From Agapetus fuscipes (lineage: Eukaryota > Arthropoda > Insecta > Trichoptera > Glossosomatidae), in the NCBI GenBank assembly GCA_951799405.1, contig OX637343.1, positions 6,944,001 to 7,008,000 of the forward strand: DNA of 64,000 bases, in the 5' to 3' direction. The notes under the pieces were generated by a model, which was not told where the DNA came from, searched no databases, and saw only the letters and a program-made list of their open reading frames with translations. The position numbers and the translations under genes were made by a program. This document shows, piece after piece, positions 1 to 10,400 of the stretch (the first letter of the stretch is position 1; every line of letters starts with the position of its first letter).

Positions 1-1
1 T

Positions 2-1339
2 AGGCCAATTAGTATATTACCTGCTCTTGAAAAAATACTTGAAAAATACATTTTCTCAAAGTTGACTCAATATCTTAACAAATTTGAAATTCTGGATACC
101 AATCAATATGGATTTCAGAAGGGTAGGAGTACAGAAATTCTACTTCAAAGTTTTTCCAATCATATTAATAACGAATTAAACAATAAAAAACATGTATTAG
201 TATTATTCATTGACTTCTCCAAGGCTTTTGATACAATTGATCACTTAAAATTGCTTAGATACTTAGATGTCATAGGGATTAGAGGCCCAGTTTTACATCT
301 CTTTGAAAATTACCTCTCTAACAGAACCATGACTGTTAATATTGATGGATCTAAAAGTGATATTAAGAACATCAGTGCTGGGGTCCCGCAAGGATCTGTT
401 TTAGGCCCTATATTATATATAATTTATGTATCTTTTATTAAATATATTTTCTCAAATGTAAAATATTATGTATATGCGGATGATACTGCACTTGTCATAT
501 CTAGTGATAATTTAGATGAATGTAACACAATGTTACAAAATGATTTTGATAAACTGCAGAATTGGTGTCATGATGCAGGTCTTTTAATTAATTCAAAAAA
601 AACTAAAATTATGCATATTAGATCCCCTCATGCTAGAATTAGTACTGTGCCAACCATAAAAGCCCATAATTATGAATGCCTTCATGTCACCAATAATTGT
701 AGAACTTGTTTATGTGAAAATATTGACATTGTAAGCGATTATACTTATCTAGGAGTAACAATTGACTGTTTCTTCAAGTGGGACACACATACTTCAAAAA
801 CGTGCAAACGACTGAGATCTGTTGTTGGACAATTATATAAGTTAAAGTTTATATTGCCGCTCCCTACATTAAGATTGGTATATTTATCGCTTGCCGAGTC
901 CATTATAAGATACGGCCTCACTGCATGGGGACATTCTTGCGCCACCAATATTAAAAATGTACAAAATGTTCAAAATGCTCTCTTAAAATTAATTGCTCCC
1001 ATAAATGTGTATAACCAAAGGCAGAATATACCATTTTTATTCCAATCATTAAATGTCTTGCCTATTAAGGGTATACTATGGAACATAATTATATGTCAAC
1101 AATTGTTTAATGATAAATATAAAAATAAACTAGAGCATGTGTACCAAACAAGATTTACATCTAATGAAGGACTAGTTGTGCCAAGAATTAATAACAAATA
1201 TGGACAAAGAACGTTGGATTACCTTGTGCCAAAAATATTTAATTTGTTGCCAAAGGACTTTAAAAAGGAATCTACAAACATTAATAAAATTATAATATCT
1301 TTGAAGATTTGGCTGGGAGAAAGAACTTTTTTATATTAA
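2..1339 (+). CDS. Non-LTR retrotransposon reverse transcriptase, 5' part outside window
   Basis: The frame is open from base 2, so the protein continues off the left edge; the visible part is about 445 residues ending in TAA. It copies element RNA into DNA at a nicked target. Reverse transcriptase motifs appear in order: the PISILP finger motif near the start, FIDFSKAFDTIDH (motif A with the first catalytic Asp), GVPQGSVLGP (motif B) and YVYADD (motif C). A C-terminal thumb and tail region follows. No stop or frameshift interrupts it, so this copy is young, although the endonuclease cannot be seen. The style of the C-terminal half suggests a CR1/Jockey-like clade; this is inference. It is unrelated to the RTE-like copies elsewhere in the window. 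Confidence 0.85.
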   Translation, partial: RPISILPALEKILEKYIFSKLTQYLNKFEILDTNQYGFQKGRSTEILLQSFSNHINNELNNKKHVLVLFIDFSKAFDTIDHLKLLRYLDVIGIRGPVLHLFENYLSNRTMTVNIDGSKSDIKNISAGVPQGSVLGPILYIIYVSFIKYIFSNVKYYVYADDTALVISSDNLDECNTMLQNDFDKLQNWCHDAGLLINSKKTKIMHIRSPHARISTVPTIKAHNYECLHVTNNCRTCLCENIDIVSDYTYLGVTIDCFFKWDTHTSKTCKRLRSVVGQLYKLKFILPLPTLRLVYLSLAESIIRYGLTAWGHSCATNIKNVQNVQNALLKLIAPINVYNQRQNIPFLFQSLNVLPIKGILWNIIICQQLFNDKYKNKLEHVYQTRFTSNEGLVVPRINNKYGQRTLDYLVPKIFNLLPKDFKKESTNINKIIISLKIWLGERTFLY

Positions 1340-1573
1340 TTACCTTAACTATATTTGTGTTTTTACTCTACTCTTGTCTCCTAATTTTAACTTTAATTTA
1401 CTTTTTATTTCATACTAGCACTAAATACTGAGACTTATATTTTTTAATTTGATTGTTGCACCCGATGACAAACTGAAATTTTTTGGTTTATCGGGACAAA
1501 AATGTTTAATTTTTAAGATTTATATTTCTTGTAAAAATTGTTTATGAAATAAAAAAAAAAAAAAAAAAAAAAA
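1340..1573 (+). repeat. 3' UTR and poly(A) end of the LINE
   Basis: AT-rich trailer after the reverse transcriptase stop. It ends in GAAATAAA followed at once by an uninterrupted A run to about 1573, the normal 3' end of a poly(A)-tailed LINE. The target-site duplication cannot be tested because the 5' junction lies outside the window. Confidence 0.75.
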
Positions 1574-2325
1574 TCGTATTAGACAGAAACACTTGCATTG
1601 CAGAATACGAGGCGGCCATTTTTTGTGAATCTTGATTTCTGGGACTCTGAGATTTTTGTGAGAAATGGGAATAGCAGCCCTGGTGAGCAGCTTTAGACAC
1701 GCTCGAGGATTATCGGTAATTGTCGAACTTGTATTGACGATACTACTATTGACCCGTTTACTAATTGTCCCCGGTCTACCATCCCGTCAGAAAAAAGTCC
1801 GAAGTACATCATGTAAGTAAATCATAACAGCTGGACTGAAAAATTGTTAAATGTGCGGAGATGAGAAATTCTAGCTTTTTTCAGATTTACGAAACATCGG
1901 GATTCGAAGCATTTCTGACATCTGAGATTCCAGCTGCTCTACAAACTGAACAGTTTATTGACTAACTTGTATTGTCATAGGAAATTACGTCCAGTCCATT
2001 ACGTAATGTGACATACAAAAGACATACAAAAAGTAATTTTTAAATAATAATGATAATTATTGGCCAATTTTATATAGCGCCGTTTAGCGACACTAGCCAC
2101 CCCAAGGGCGTTTAAATAATTAAATGACAATAATAAAATTATATTTTGTCCATCTTCCACGTGCTTATCGTAAAAGATATTTTTTCATTGCTTTTGTGTG
2201 TAACAATTTGACGCACTCCTTGATAGTTCAAAGCGAGTATCAACCAGTGGTTGTCAAACTTAAAGCGCGAAAACTTTCTGCGTTATTCAGTCGTTTTCGT
2301 CGTTTTTACTTGAGTGTAACTTTAA
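1574..2325. other. Gene-free stretch
   Basis: No convincing frame, RNA gene or repeat recognised. It is ordinary AT-rich intergenic DNA between the LINE poly(A) and the fold-back element. Confidence 0.5.
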
Positions 2326-2499
2326 TGGGGCTTCCACACGCATGCCAACCCATCTCAAGTCAAGCGCACAGTGTGTCGTCTAGAACATGCTAGCTGGACA
2401 AAATTTTGTCCAATTGACTCATTTTGTCCAGCTAGCATGTTCTAGACGACACACTGTGCGCTTGACTTGAGATGGGTTGGCAAGCGTGTGGAAGCCCCA
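2326..2499. mobile_element. Near-perfect fold-back MITE with TAA duplication
   Basis: Two arms of 78-79 bases (2325-2403 and 2422-2500) are reverse complements with a single mismatch I can see, separated by an 18-base loop. TAA sits at both borders (2323-2325 and 2500-2502), which fits a PIF/Harbinger-type 3-bp duplication. Terminal sequence TGGGGCTTCCACACG. No coding capacity. Confidence 0.7.
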
Positions 2500-2507
2500 T
2501 AACATCT

Positions 2508-2525
2508 GAGAGAGAGAGAGAGAGA
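2508..2525. repeat. (GA)n microsatellite
   Basis: Nine GA units, starting 8 bases after the fold-back element. Confidence 0.9.
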
Positions 2526-2982
2526 AGACAGCTTGAAGCCACGTGGTTCCGATCGAAAATCTCACCAAGGGTTCTATGATAAATCGGTCACAGAATGATT
2601 CCTCGACTACAGACAGCTTGATCATAGACAACTTGGTCACACGACAGTACTTCGTAGACAATAGGACACGAAACACTTTTGAATTTAGAACTTTTTCCTC
2701 GGTGAGCATCCAACACACGATCATGAGAGCGAAAGCTTAAAACCTTATTCAACTAATATTTTGTATTTTCTGCACGCCCGCGCCGTGAAAAAATAAAATT
2801 TGGAACATCTTGTTCATCAAGTCTATAGTTGTACAGTTTGGCAAGCCGTATTCTCTAATGATAATAATATTTATTTATGTTGTCATGTTTACTTTTTATA
2901 TTTGGAAGAGGCACATATACACACATGAGTATTATCATAGGCCATAGCCAATGTTTGTCAGGAGCGTGTGTGTATACGCTCG

Positions 2983-2984
<2 letters not shown>

Positions 2985-3044
<60 letters not shown>
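2985..3044. repeat. (CA)n microsatellite
   Basis: About 29 nearly pure CA units, preceded by a short GTGTGTGTATACGC stretch that can pair with it. Open frames here (poly His-Thr or Cys-Val) are artefacts of the repeat. Confidence 0.95.
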
Positions 3045-3045
<1 letters not shown>

Positions 3046-3152
3046 CACATTATAATATCATTATTTTCCTGCTTGCTGAAATACCTCAAGAAAACCTGTA
3101 ACCTATCACACTCCCAGCACGGATTTTTATGTTATTATCTTACAATAATATA

Positions 3153-3472
3153 ACGCTACTAAGCTACACATATAGTGTAACTTCTTGCCGCGTTTCCTAC
3201 AAAGGTATTCCATGTGGCGAGTGGAGCCTATTTATTTTTACAGGTAAGGGGGCCGGCCTTACGACAACCACTTCGGTTGAAGTGGGGGTTTCCCAGATCA
3301 CAAGAGGGCTGATACTCATTTCTTGTGAAGGCTGAGTAAGCCTTGGTGGTATTTTTATTTTGGTTTGAAATTAACACTGAAACGGGAAAATCATTTCTGA
3401 CACCCTCGGTGGGATTCAAACTCGAGCTCCCGGCATGGAATGCAAACACTCTACCAACTGAGCTATCAGCTT
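3153..3472 (-). mobile_element. SINE-A copy
   Basis: Full length. On the minus strand the tRNA-like head begins near 3472 (A box AGCTCAGTTGGTAGAGT; B box slightly decayed, GAGTTTGAATCCC). The body ends at GTGTAGCTTAGTAGCGT. Confidence 0.85.
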
Positions 3473-3696
3473 AATACCTAAACCTAATCGATAAAAACAC
3501 CATGAATAATTTTATGACAGAAATAATTTAAAATTAACAAAAAGGCATCATCTAAAATCTAACGGCAATATTCACATACAGCAAATCCATGGCTCAACCA
3601 TCACCTCAAGTGAATTTTATATACAAAAAAAAACAATGATCCTTGGACCAGCTGTGTATCAAAAGGCTTTGTGAATAGCACTGTAAGTTGCAAGGA

Positions 3697-4018
3697 TCTT
3701 TGATCTATAATCTCAGTTGCAAAGATATGTTTACATTTGGGATTCATACTATATGCATTTTCGCAAGCAAACATGTGTAAGTTCGCGCTTGTACATGCCG
3801 CATGTGAACCTATAACATAAAAACCCCTGTAACTCTTGCCGACATTCCCTGAAACAGAGGTGGCATTCGTAAAGTGAACCATTTTCTGCAGCATGGGTGG
3901 TCACATACCAACCACATACCAACCTGCAGCATCTCCTGAACAGACATCTAGAAAAGTGAACCTTTCTTTTAATGTATGGGTGGTCAGCCTCATACCAACC
4001 TTTAAGGCAAGGAACAGT
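3697..4018 (-). mobile_element. RTE-tail copy
   Basis: Minus-strand 3' UTR fragment. The CCTTAAAGGTTGGTATGAGG-like start is near 4018; the CAACTGAGATTATAGATC-like simple end is near 3697. It carries a small internal duplication of the CACCCATGCTGCAG segment. Confidence 0.7.
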
Positions 4019-4095
4019 CGACTTATCCAAAATACAAATGCAGATTTTAGTGGGTTGAGTGAGAGCAACAAAGGTGGCAATAAATTGCTCTAAGT

Positions 4096-4197
4096 TGTTA
4101 GACATCTATAATCTATGCTGCAAAGATATATTGACATTTAGGGCTTATGTTTAATGCACGCCCATATGCAGGCATACATGTGTACTTTCAAAATAAA
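4096..4197 (-). mobile_element. RTE-tail fragment
   Basis: Only the last 100 bases of the family (AAGTACACATGTATGCCTGC ... TGCAGCATAGATTATAGAT on the minus strand). Confidence 0.6.
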
Positions 4198-4237
4198 GAT
4201 GATAGCTTTGAAATTAAAATTGATTTCATGTTTTCTT

Positions 4238-4440
4238 CTTCTTTTGGTGCCACTTCTTTGGGAGATCAGCAATCATCAAGGCTATTTTGACCTTGGATGC
4301 TGCGACTCGAAACACTCGGGACTTGGTGCTTTTGTCGAACCTGCGACAATTCGCAGGTTCATCAGCCACAATGTTCTTAGGCATCCCCGAGTTCTTCTAA
4401 CCTCAATATGATAAGATGGAGAAGGCATGCTTTAAGTATG
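4238..4440 (-). mobile_element. LINE-H C-terminal fragment
   Basis: On the minus strand this matches the pieces at 47900-48185 and 61860-62090, which encode SWLKNLRQWF and FRAAASK-like peptides typical of the extreme C-terminus of insect LINE reverse transcriptases. Frame broken. Confidence 0.55.
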
Positions 4441-4695
4441 AAAATATAACTACTGACTTGCTCTCAGGGTTTGGAACAGCCATCTTCAGCCGCATCTAGT
4501 TGTAACCACCGCTTGCTTCTTTATGAGCTGTCTGGTCCTCCCAATGTTGGCGATCACCTTGGCGGACATGCCCCTGTCCTACACTGTTCAGACTTTGGCT
4601 CCTCCGCACTTTGGATGCCGGTCCACTCCCTGGCTATTCCCAGTCAGGACATCTGTCTCCTAACAGGCCGTCATCGTAGAAAGTAGTATTTATTT

Positions 4696-5274
4696 AGAGC
4701 GTGGAAGATGCATCCTGTGAATCCTATGAAACTTCATCTCTTGAATCATGTGAAACGTCACCACTTGAATCTTGTGAAATATCATCCCTTAGATCCTATT
4801 AAATGTCATCCTTTGAATCCTGTTAAATGTCATCCCTAGAATCCCGTTAAGTTTCATTCCTTGAATCCTGTTACATGTCATCCCTTGAATCCTATTAATT
4901 TTCATCTCGTGAATCCTGTAAAGTTTAATTCCTTGAATCTTGTTAAGTTTTATCATTTGAATCCTGTGAAATGTCATTCCTTAAGTCCTGTTCCTTAAGT
5001 CCCTGTCCTGTTAAATTTCATCCCCTGAACGCTGTTCAATGTTATCTCTTGAATTCTGTAAAATATCATCCCTTGAATCCCATTAAAAGCCATCCCTTGA
5101 ATCCTGTGAAATATCATGCCTTGAATCCTGTAAAATGTCATCCCTTGAATCTTTTGACACTTCAGCCCATGAATCCTGTCCCTTGAAATCCGTAAAATGT
5201 CATTCCTTGAATCTTGGTAAATTTCATCCCTTGAATCTTGTTAAATTTCATCCCTCGAATCCTGTTAAATTTTA
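4696..5274. repeat. Degenerate 24-bp minisatellite
   Basis: About 24 units of CATCCCTTGAATCCTGTTAAAT with much drift and some deleted units. Because the unit is a multiple of three, both strands keep open frames with an 8-residue periodicity (NPVKYHPL on plus). I read these as repeat artefacts, not genes. Confidence 0.85.
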
Positions 5275-5342
5275 AGAGGCATCTGTTCCAAATACATTAA
5301 GCATTGTGTGGGCAGCTGAAGAAGAAAGACTCCAAACATAAT

Positions 5343-5436
5343 GACACTTAGGTTGTCATGACGACGATGATAGACACTTAGGTTGTCATGATGACGATGA
5401 TGACACTTATGCTGTCATAACAACGACGATGGACAC
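5343..5436. repeat. About 30-bp tandem repeat, three units
   Basis: Three successive units of GACACTTAGGTTGTCATGAC plus GACGATGAT, decaying to the right. Confidence 0.8.
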
Positions 5437-5789
5437 TTTTTGCTGATTTCTCACTTATCTTAATATTTTTGTATTCCATCAAAGTAGGCCGACGTTTTTT
5501 TTCTTTTTCATCGCAAAATCAACTTGAGATAACTGCATTGATACCGTCAATTAAATTAAATTAAATTTTAAAAACTACAAGGAATAGTTGACAATATAAT
5601 TTTAAATAATTTATTGTAAAATGAATAACTATGGCACTAACTTACGCTACTATATAAAAGCTCCAAGCAGATGTACATCCAGTGTTTTGCTTGATATCTG
5701 ACTAGGTACTTCACGTAGCCTTGGCAGTTTAATATGGGCACACATTGCTATGAGATGAAGATGTCTCTACAAACTTCAAAACCTTGCAA

Positions 5790-6133
5790 CAGGGGTCTCC
5801 AAATTACGGCCCGCTGGTTAAATGCTGCCCGCATAAGGATTTGTTCCGGCCCGCGGACGCCAATAAAAAAAAGTTTTGTTTCTGATTTTAACCATTGTAT
5901 TTAAAATGCTTATCACTTTTAAAAAAATGTATTCAAAGTTAGACTTAAAAACACTCAAAACTTATGTTTAAACATTAATTTATTTGTAAAAATAGACTGG
6001 AAATGCTTAAAACCACTGTTTCCAAGCGTAAAATTTTCCACCCTGGGGGACAAGTCACCCAGACCCTGTAGGCCCGCCATCCCACCTCGAAATTTCAATA
6101 CAGCCCTTGGGTAAAATAGTTTGGAGACCCCTG
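5790..6133. mobile_element. hAT-like non-autonomous element
   Basis: Terminal inverted repeats CAGGGGTCTCCAAA and TTTGGAGACCCCTG, followed inside by the ACGGCCCGC motif typical of hAT ends. Flanks carry an 8-bp target duplication, CCTTGCAA on the left and CCTTACAA on the right. 344 bp, no transposase. Confidence 0.9.
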
Positions 6134-6145
6134 CCTTACAATATT

Positions 6146-6394
6146 CTTCTATTATCTAAGTTGCAAAGATATATAAACATTTAAAATTCATATTAAATGA
6201 TGCCCACATACAGACACGTGTAAGTTTGCACTTACAAATACTGCACGTGTACTTACAAATTCAAATCCAAATCTCAAATGAACATATACCCTTCAACTCT
6301 CGCCGACCTTCCCTGAATCAGGGTTGATATTGGCAAAGTGAAGCATTTTTTTGCAGTATGGGTGGTAGCTTCATACCAACGTATAAGTCAAGGA
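6146..6394 (-). mobile_element. RTE-tail copy
   Basis: Complete minus-strand tail, from CCTTGACTTATACGTTGGTA near 6394 to CAACTTAGATAATAGAA near 6146. It begins a few bases beyond the hAT-like element. Confidence 0.8.
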
Positions 6395-6492
6395 ATCATT
6401 CGTTGTATTACAGTTGTGGGGTGCTGACAGTACATTTATCAGAAGATGAAACGTGAGTGCGTAAATAATTTAAATTCTAGGCAAACACTTTT

Positions 6493-6776
6493 GACCGGTC
6501 CGAAGTCTAATGGTTAAAAATTCTGACTCGTAACTGGAACGTTGTGGGTTCGAACCCGGCTGAGCACAAAAAATATACAATTGATATTTTCAAATATGCT
6601 CTTCTCTGGGTGAAGAATTTGTCATTGAAAGGTCCATCCAGCCTTACAGCAACTCGGTCTTGCTTGAGAATTGGCGCTTTCTACAGCGACGGACAAGCTC
6701 GCAGAGGGCTCTTGAGGTGTGATAAGAAAAACAGCGCTCACCAAATAAATCATCCTAATATTATTATTAAAAAACG
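6493..6776 (+). mobile_element. SINE-B copy, tail i
   Basis: Full length. tRNA-like head at 6495-6568 (AGTCTAATGGTTAA A box, GGGTTCGAACCC B box), body GCTCTTCTCTGGGTGAAGAA, tail AAATAAATCATCCTAATATT ending in TTATT units. Confidence 0.85.
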
Positions 6777-6782
6777 CAAAAA

Positions 6783-7110
6783 AACGCAACTAAGCTACAC
6801 ATATAGTGTAACTTCTTGCCGCGTTATCCCCGAAGGGGTCGCATGTGGCGAGTTGAACCTATTTATTTTTACAGGTAAGGGGGCCGGCCTTACGCCAACC
6901 ACTTCAGTTGAAGTGGGAATTTCCCAGCTCCCGAGGGGGCTGGTACTCATTTCTTGTAAAGGCTGAGTAAACCTCGCCGGTATTTATATAATGGGGTTTG
7001 AAATACACACCGAAATTGGAAATCATTTTTGAGACCCTCCTCGGTGGGATTCGAACCCGAGCTCACGGGGTAGAATGCAAGCACTCTACCAACTGAGCTA
7101 TCGACCGGAC
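6783..7110 (-). mobile_element. SINE-A copy
   Basis: Full length, intact A box (TAGCTCAGTTGGTAGAGTGC) and B box (GGGTTCGAATCCC). On the minus strand it carries AATAAATAGG, a possible polyadenylation signal about 600 bp past the ZAD gene stop; whether it is used is unknown. Confidence 0.88.
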
Positions 7111-7135
7111 TAAATTAAAATTGTTTTATATTTTA

Positions 7136-7389
7136 TCCTTGACTTATAGGTTGGTATGCCGCTGACCACCAATGCTGTACAAATGGTTCACTTTGCCGAT
7201 GTCACTCCTGTTTCAGGGGAGGACGGCAAGAGTTGCAGGGTGTATGTCCATTTCAGATTTGGGTTTTTACGTTGTAGGTTCACATGCGGCATGTGCAAGC
7301 GCAAACTTGTACGTGTCTGCTTGTGAGAATGCATATAATGTGAATCCAATGTAACATATCTTTGCAACTTAGATTAGATTAGATTAGAA
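7136..7389 (+). mobile_element. RTE-tail copy
   Basis: From CCTTGACTTATAGGTTGGTA to CAACTTAGATTAGATTAGA. Lies 100 bp beyond the ZAD gene stop, so the 3' UTR of that gene may run into it. Confidence 0.8.
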
Positions 7390-7489
7390 ACACAAAATTT
7401 TGTGTGCTCTGTCTTTGAATGAGGTTTTAAGTATTTTTCCCCAGTTTCCCGTAGACTGTGTTGTTCTGACTTGACTGGTTTGCGTCCAG

Positions 7490-10400
7490 CTATAAGCAGG
7501 AAGTCTTCAGATGCATGGAAAGTAAACCTTTTGCCACAAATCCTTTGCTGCAGATGGTACAGACGTATGGTCTTACGCCGGAGTGGTATCTGTAAAAGAA
7601 AAGTGCATTAATTACCCAATACATTCATGGTGTCCCACAACAAACGGGTTAGCTATATTTGCTCTTCCCTAGGTTGAAAACTTCATTTACCTTTACCAAA
7701 TATTGATTTGCCAGTAACCAGGCCATAGTCTAGTGGTAACGCTTCGGACTCGTAAATGGAAGGTCGTCGGTTCGAATCCCAGCGGAGCCCGAAAAATATA
7801 CTAGTTATATTTTCAAATATGCTCTTCACTGGAATATCCAGAGTCATAATAAAAGAAGAGCTTGTATGAAGAAGGTTATGACTCTGGAGGAAATGAAAGA
7901 AGTATGTAAGGATAGAAAGAAATGGCGGTTGATCTGTGATGTTGGCGGCTAGGGTTTGTTAAAGTGAAATTGGTTTTTTTTATGTCCATGTATATATTGT
8001 TATTTATTGATTTAAAAACAAAAAAATGTACTTTGTCATGTATGTTCCTTGACTTATAAGTTATAGGTTGTTATGCGGCTGACCACCCATACTGTAAAAA
8101 ATGGTTCACTTTGCCAATGTCACCCCTGTTTCAGGGAAGGAAGGCAAGAGTTGCAAGGCTTATGTTCATTTGAGATTGGGTTTTTATATTGTAGGTCCAC
8201 ATGCGGCATGTGTTAGCGCGAAATTATACATATCTGCTTGTGGGAATGCATTTAATATAAATCTTAAATGATATATATCTTTGCAGCTTAGATTAGATTA
8301 GATTAGATTAGACTGGGTTAAAAAATTCATGTACCTTTACTAATGACCGGTCACCAAAGGTCCATTCAGCCTAACAACAACTGGCTCTTGCTTGAGATTG
8401 ACCAAGCTCGTAAGGGTCCTTGAGGTGTGATTCATACAAAAACAGCGCTCACCAAATAAATTTAATTTATTTATTATATTTGAGACAGACTCATAAGATA
8501 TATCTTTAGTAAAGGTGCAAATCGCAATGATAATCACTAGTGTTGCAACAAATATTCGGTATTTGGCATATTCAGCTACTTTTTCACTTTTCAGCTGAAT
8601 ACCGAATACTTACATTTTGGCCAAATATTTGGCATGCCGAATACCAATTTAAAAGAAAAAGAATAAGAATTTTGATGTTCTCTCCATTACCATTGTGTGA
8701 TGCAATTTGAGTTAAATATTTGTAGTAATATTAATATTAACAGTATTTTATGAAGAAATCTTAAATCTGTAGGCTGCAAGAAAAAACGCTTTGTTGGGAA
8801 CCATGCCTCCTGTCCCCATGGGATTGTTTATTTTGTGAATTTGTGAACCTACACTATTCGTTGCATTACTAATAATTATAATCATCCGTGACTGCTCCTT
8901 GCTCCTTGACTGATAGGTTGGTACGAGGCTGACCACCCGTGCTGTAAAAATCGGTTCACTTTTGCCAATGCCACCCCGGTTCAGGGAACGGCGGCAGGAG
9001 TTGCAAGGTTTATGTCCATGTGAGGTTTTCTTTATTTGTATGCACACATGCAGAATGTGTAGGCGCGAACCTACATGTGCCTTTCTGTAGGCATGCATTT
9101 CATATGAGCCTTAAATGCTTACATATCCTTGCAGCTTAGATTATAGATTATAGATAGATTGATCAATCACAGGCACAGAAAGAAGAAGAATAGATGTCGG
9201 GTGATAATGCTGACTACTACCGTTCATGTATGACCAAGGTGGATCTCTGAGAGAAGGCCTTCCCGCAGTGAGAGCAGACATGCGGCCTCTCCCCGCTGTG
9301 GACTCTCTCATGCAACGTCAGATTGCACTTCTTCACAAAGCCTTTACCGCATGTTCTGCAAGAAAATACAACATGCCATGAGAAAACAAAATTTGTTCTG
9401 CTGTAGACTGAATTTCCTGTTTCTTGGCTAATATACCTGTGGGTCGATGTGAGAGAGAATTTATTAAGCCAAGCCTGACTAAAGGCTTCCTCAAATCAAA
9501 TGTTTCTACAGCGCTTCAAGGCATTACAGAGAAATAATGTTTTTCTTTACAGATCTTTGAAACATCATTTATTTATTTTGGATTTAACGAAACACCAAAC
9601 TAGGAAATTATTTCCGAGACCCTCTCGGTTAGGATCGAATCCTCTGGCATGAAACACAAGCATTCTACTAACAAAACTATCAACAGACCTTCTAACTACA
9701 GCTTATTTAAATATCAAAGGATCAGGACATCAACTGCCACATCACCAACACCTCTGCCAACACTACAACTAGTGTCATAGACCCCTGGGCTGGAAGTCTC
9801 ATCACCATGGTAATTCTTACCTACCGAATATCGGTAATAATTGTATGAAGACCTGTCAATCCAAGACGGCCGCAAGTGAACACTGATTAGTCTTCATACA
9901 AATCTTACCAATATTCGGTAGGTAAGAATTGCCGTGGTGATGAGATTTCCAGCCCTGGAGTCTCTGAAAAAAAGCATGCCATACACAAAAATAGATGCAC
10001 GTGGATGGAGTCTCACTTGCAGACGTTGGGCTTGAACCCCGTGTGTATCCTGGAGTGGAACTTGAGGTGTTCCCTGGAGGTGAGGGACTTGCCGCACACG
10101 GAGCACAGGAAGTTCCGCTCCCCGGAGTGCGAGCGCAGGTGGCGGCGCAGCGAGTTAAGGTGCGCAAACTCCCGGCGGCAGTGCAGGCAGCGGTTGATCA
10201 GGGCGCGCCCCAGGGATTCCGGATGCGCGGCTTGACGGTGAGATAAGAGATACCTGCAGTAACATTATAGAAATTAACTGGCATAGAATAAACAACTTAT
10301 TGTTTATCAGAATAGATATAATGTATTTCCAAGTTTGACTCAATATTTCCTTGATAATACATTGTCCCGTTAGTGCTTGTTTGTCTTATGTCCATTAGAG

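Noticed and set aside
2855..3153. Cys-Val or His-Thr rich open frames
   Set aside because: Created by the (CA)n microsatellite; no gene context.
4789..5186. Periodic 8-residue repeat proteins on both strands
   Set aside because: Frames of the 24-bp minisatellite; unit length is a multiple of three.
7085..7110. tRNA genes at SINE-A, SINE-B and SINE-S heads
   Set aside because: A and B boxes are present but cloverleaf stems do not close and the same body follows each head, so they are SINEs.
7136..7389. RTE-tail as an independent SINE
   Set aside because: Copies at 7833, 48295, 54528 and 57838 extend upstream into reverse transcriptase codons, so the solitary copies are LINE truncations.
7719..8311. 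A hybrid SINE with SINE-B head and RTE tail
   Set aside because: The SINE-B body resumes after the RTE-tail with a target duplication; it is a nested insertion. The same holds at 56007-56530.
8550..8660. Inverted ATTCGGTATT / AATACCGAAT motifs as a MITE
   Set aside because: Arms are short and interrupted, and no target duplication is visible.
9856..10246. Several open frames on both strands at ZAD exon 6
   Set aside because: GC-rich out-of-frame shadows; the true frame gives two consecutive zinc fingers.
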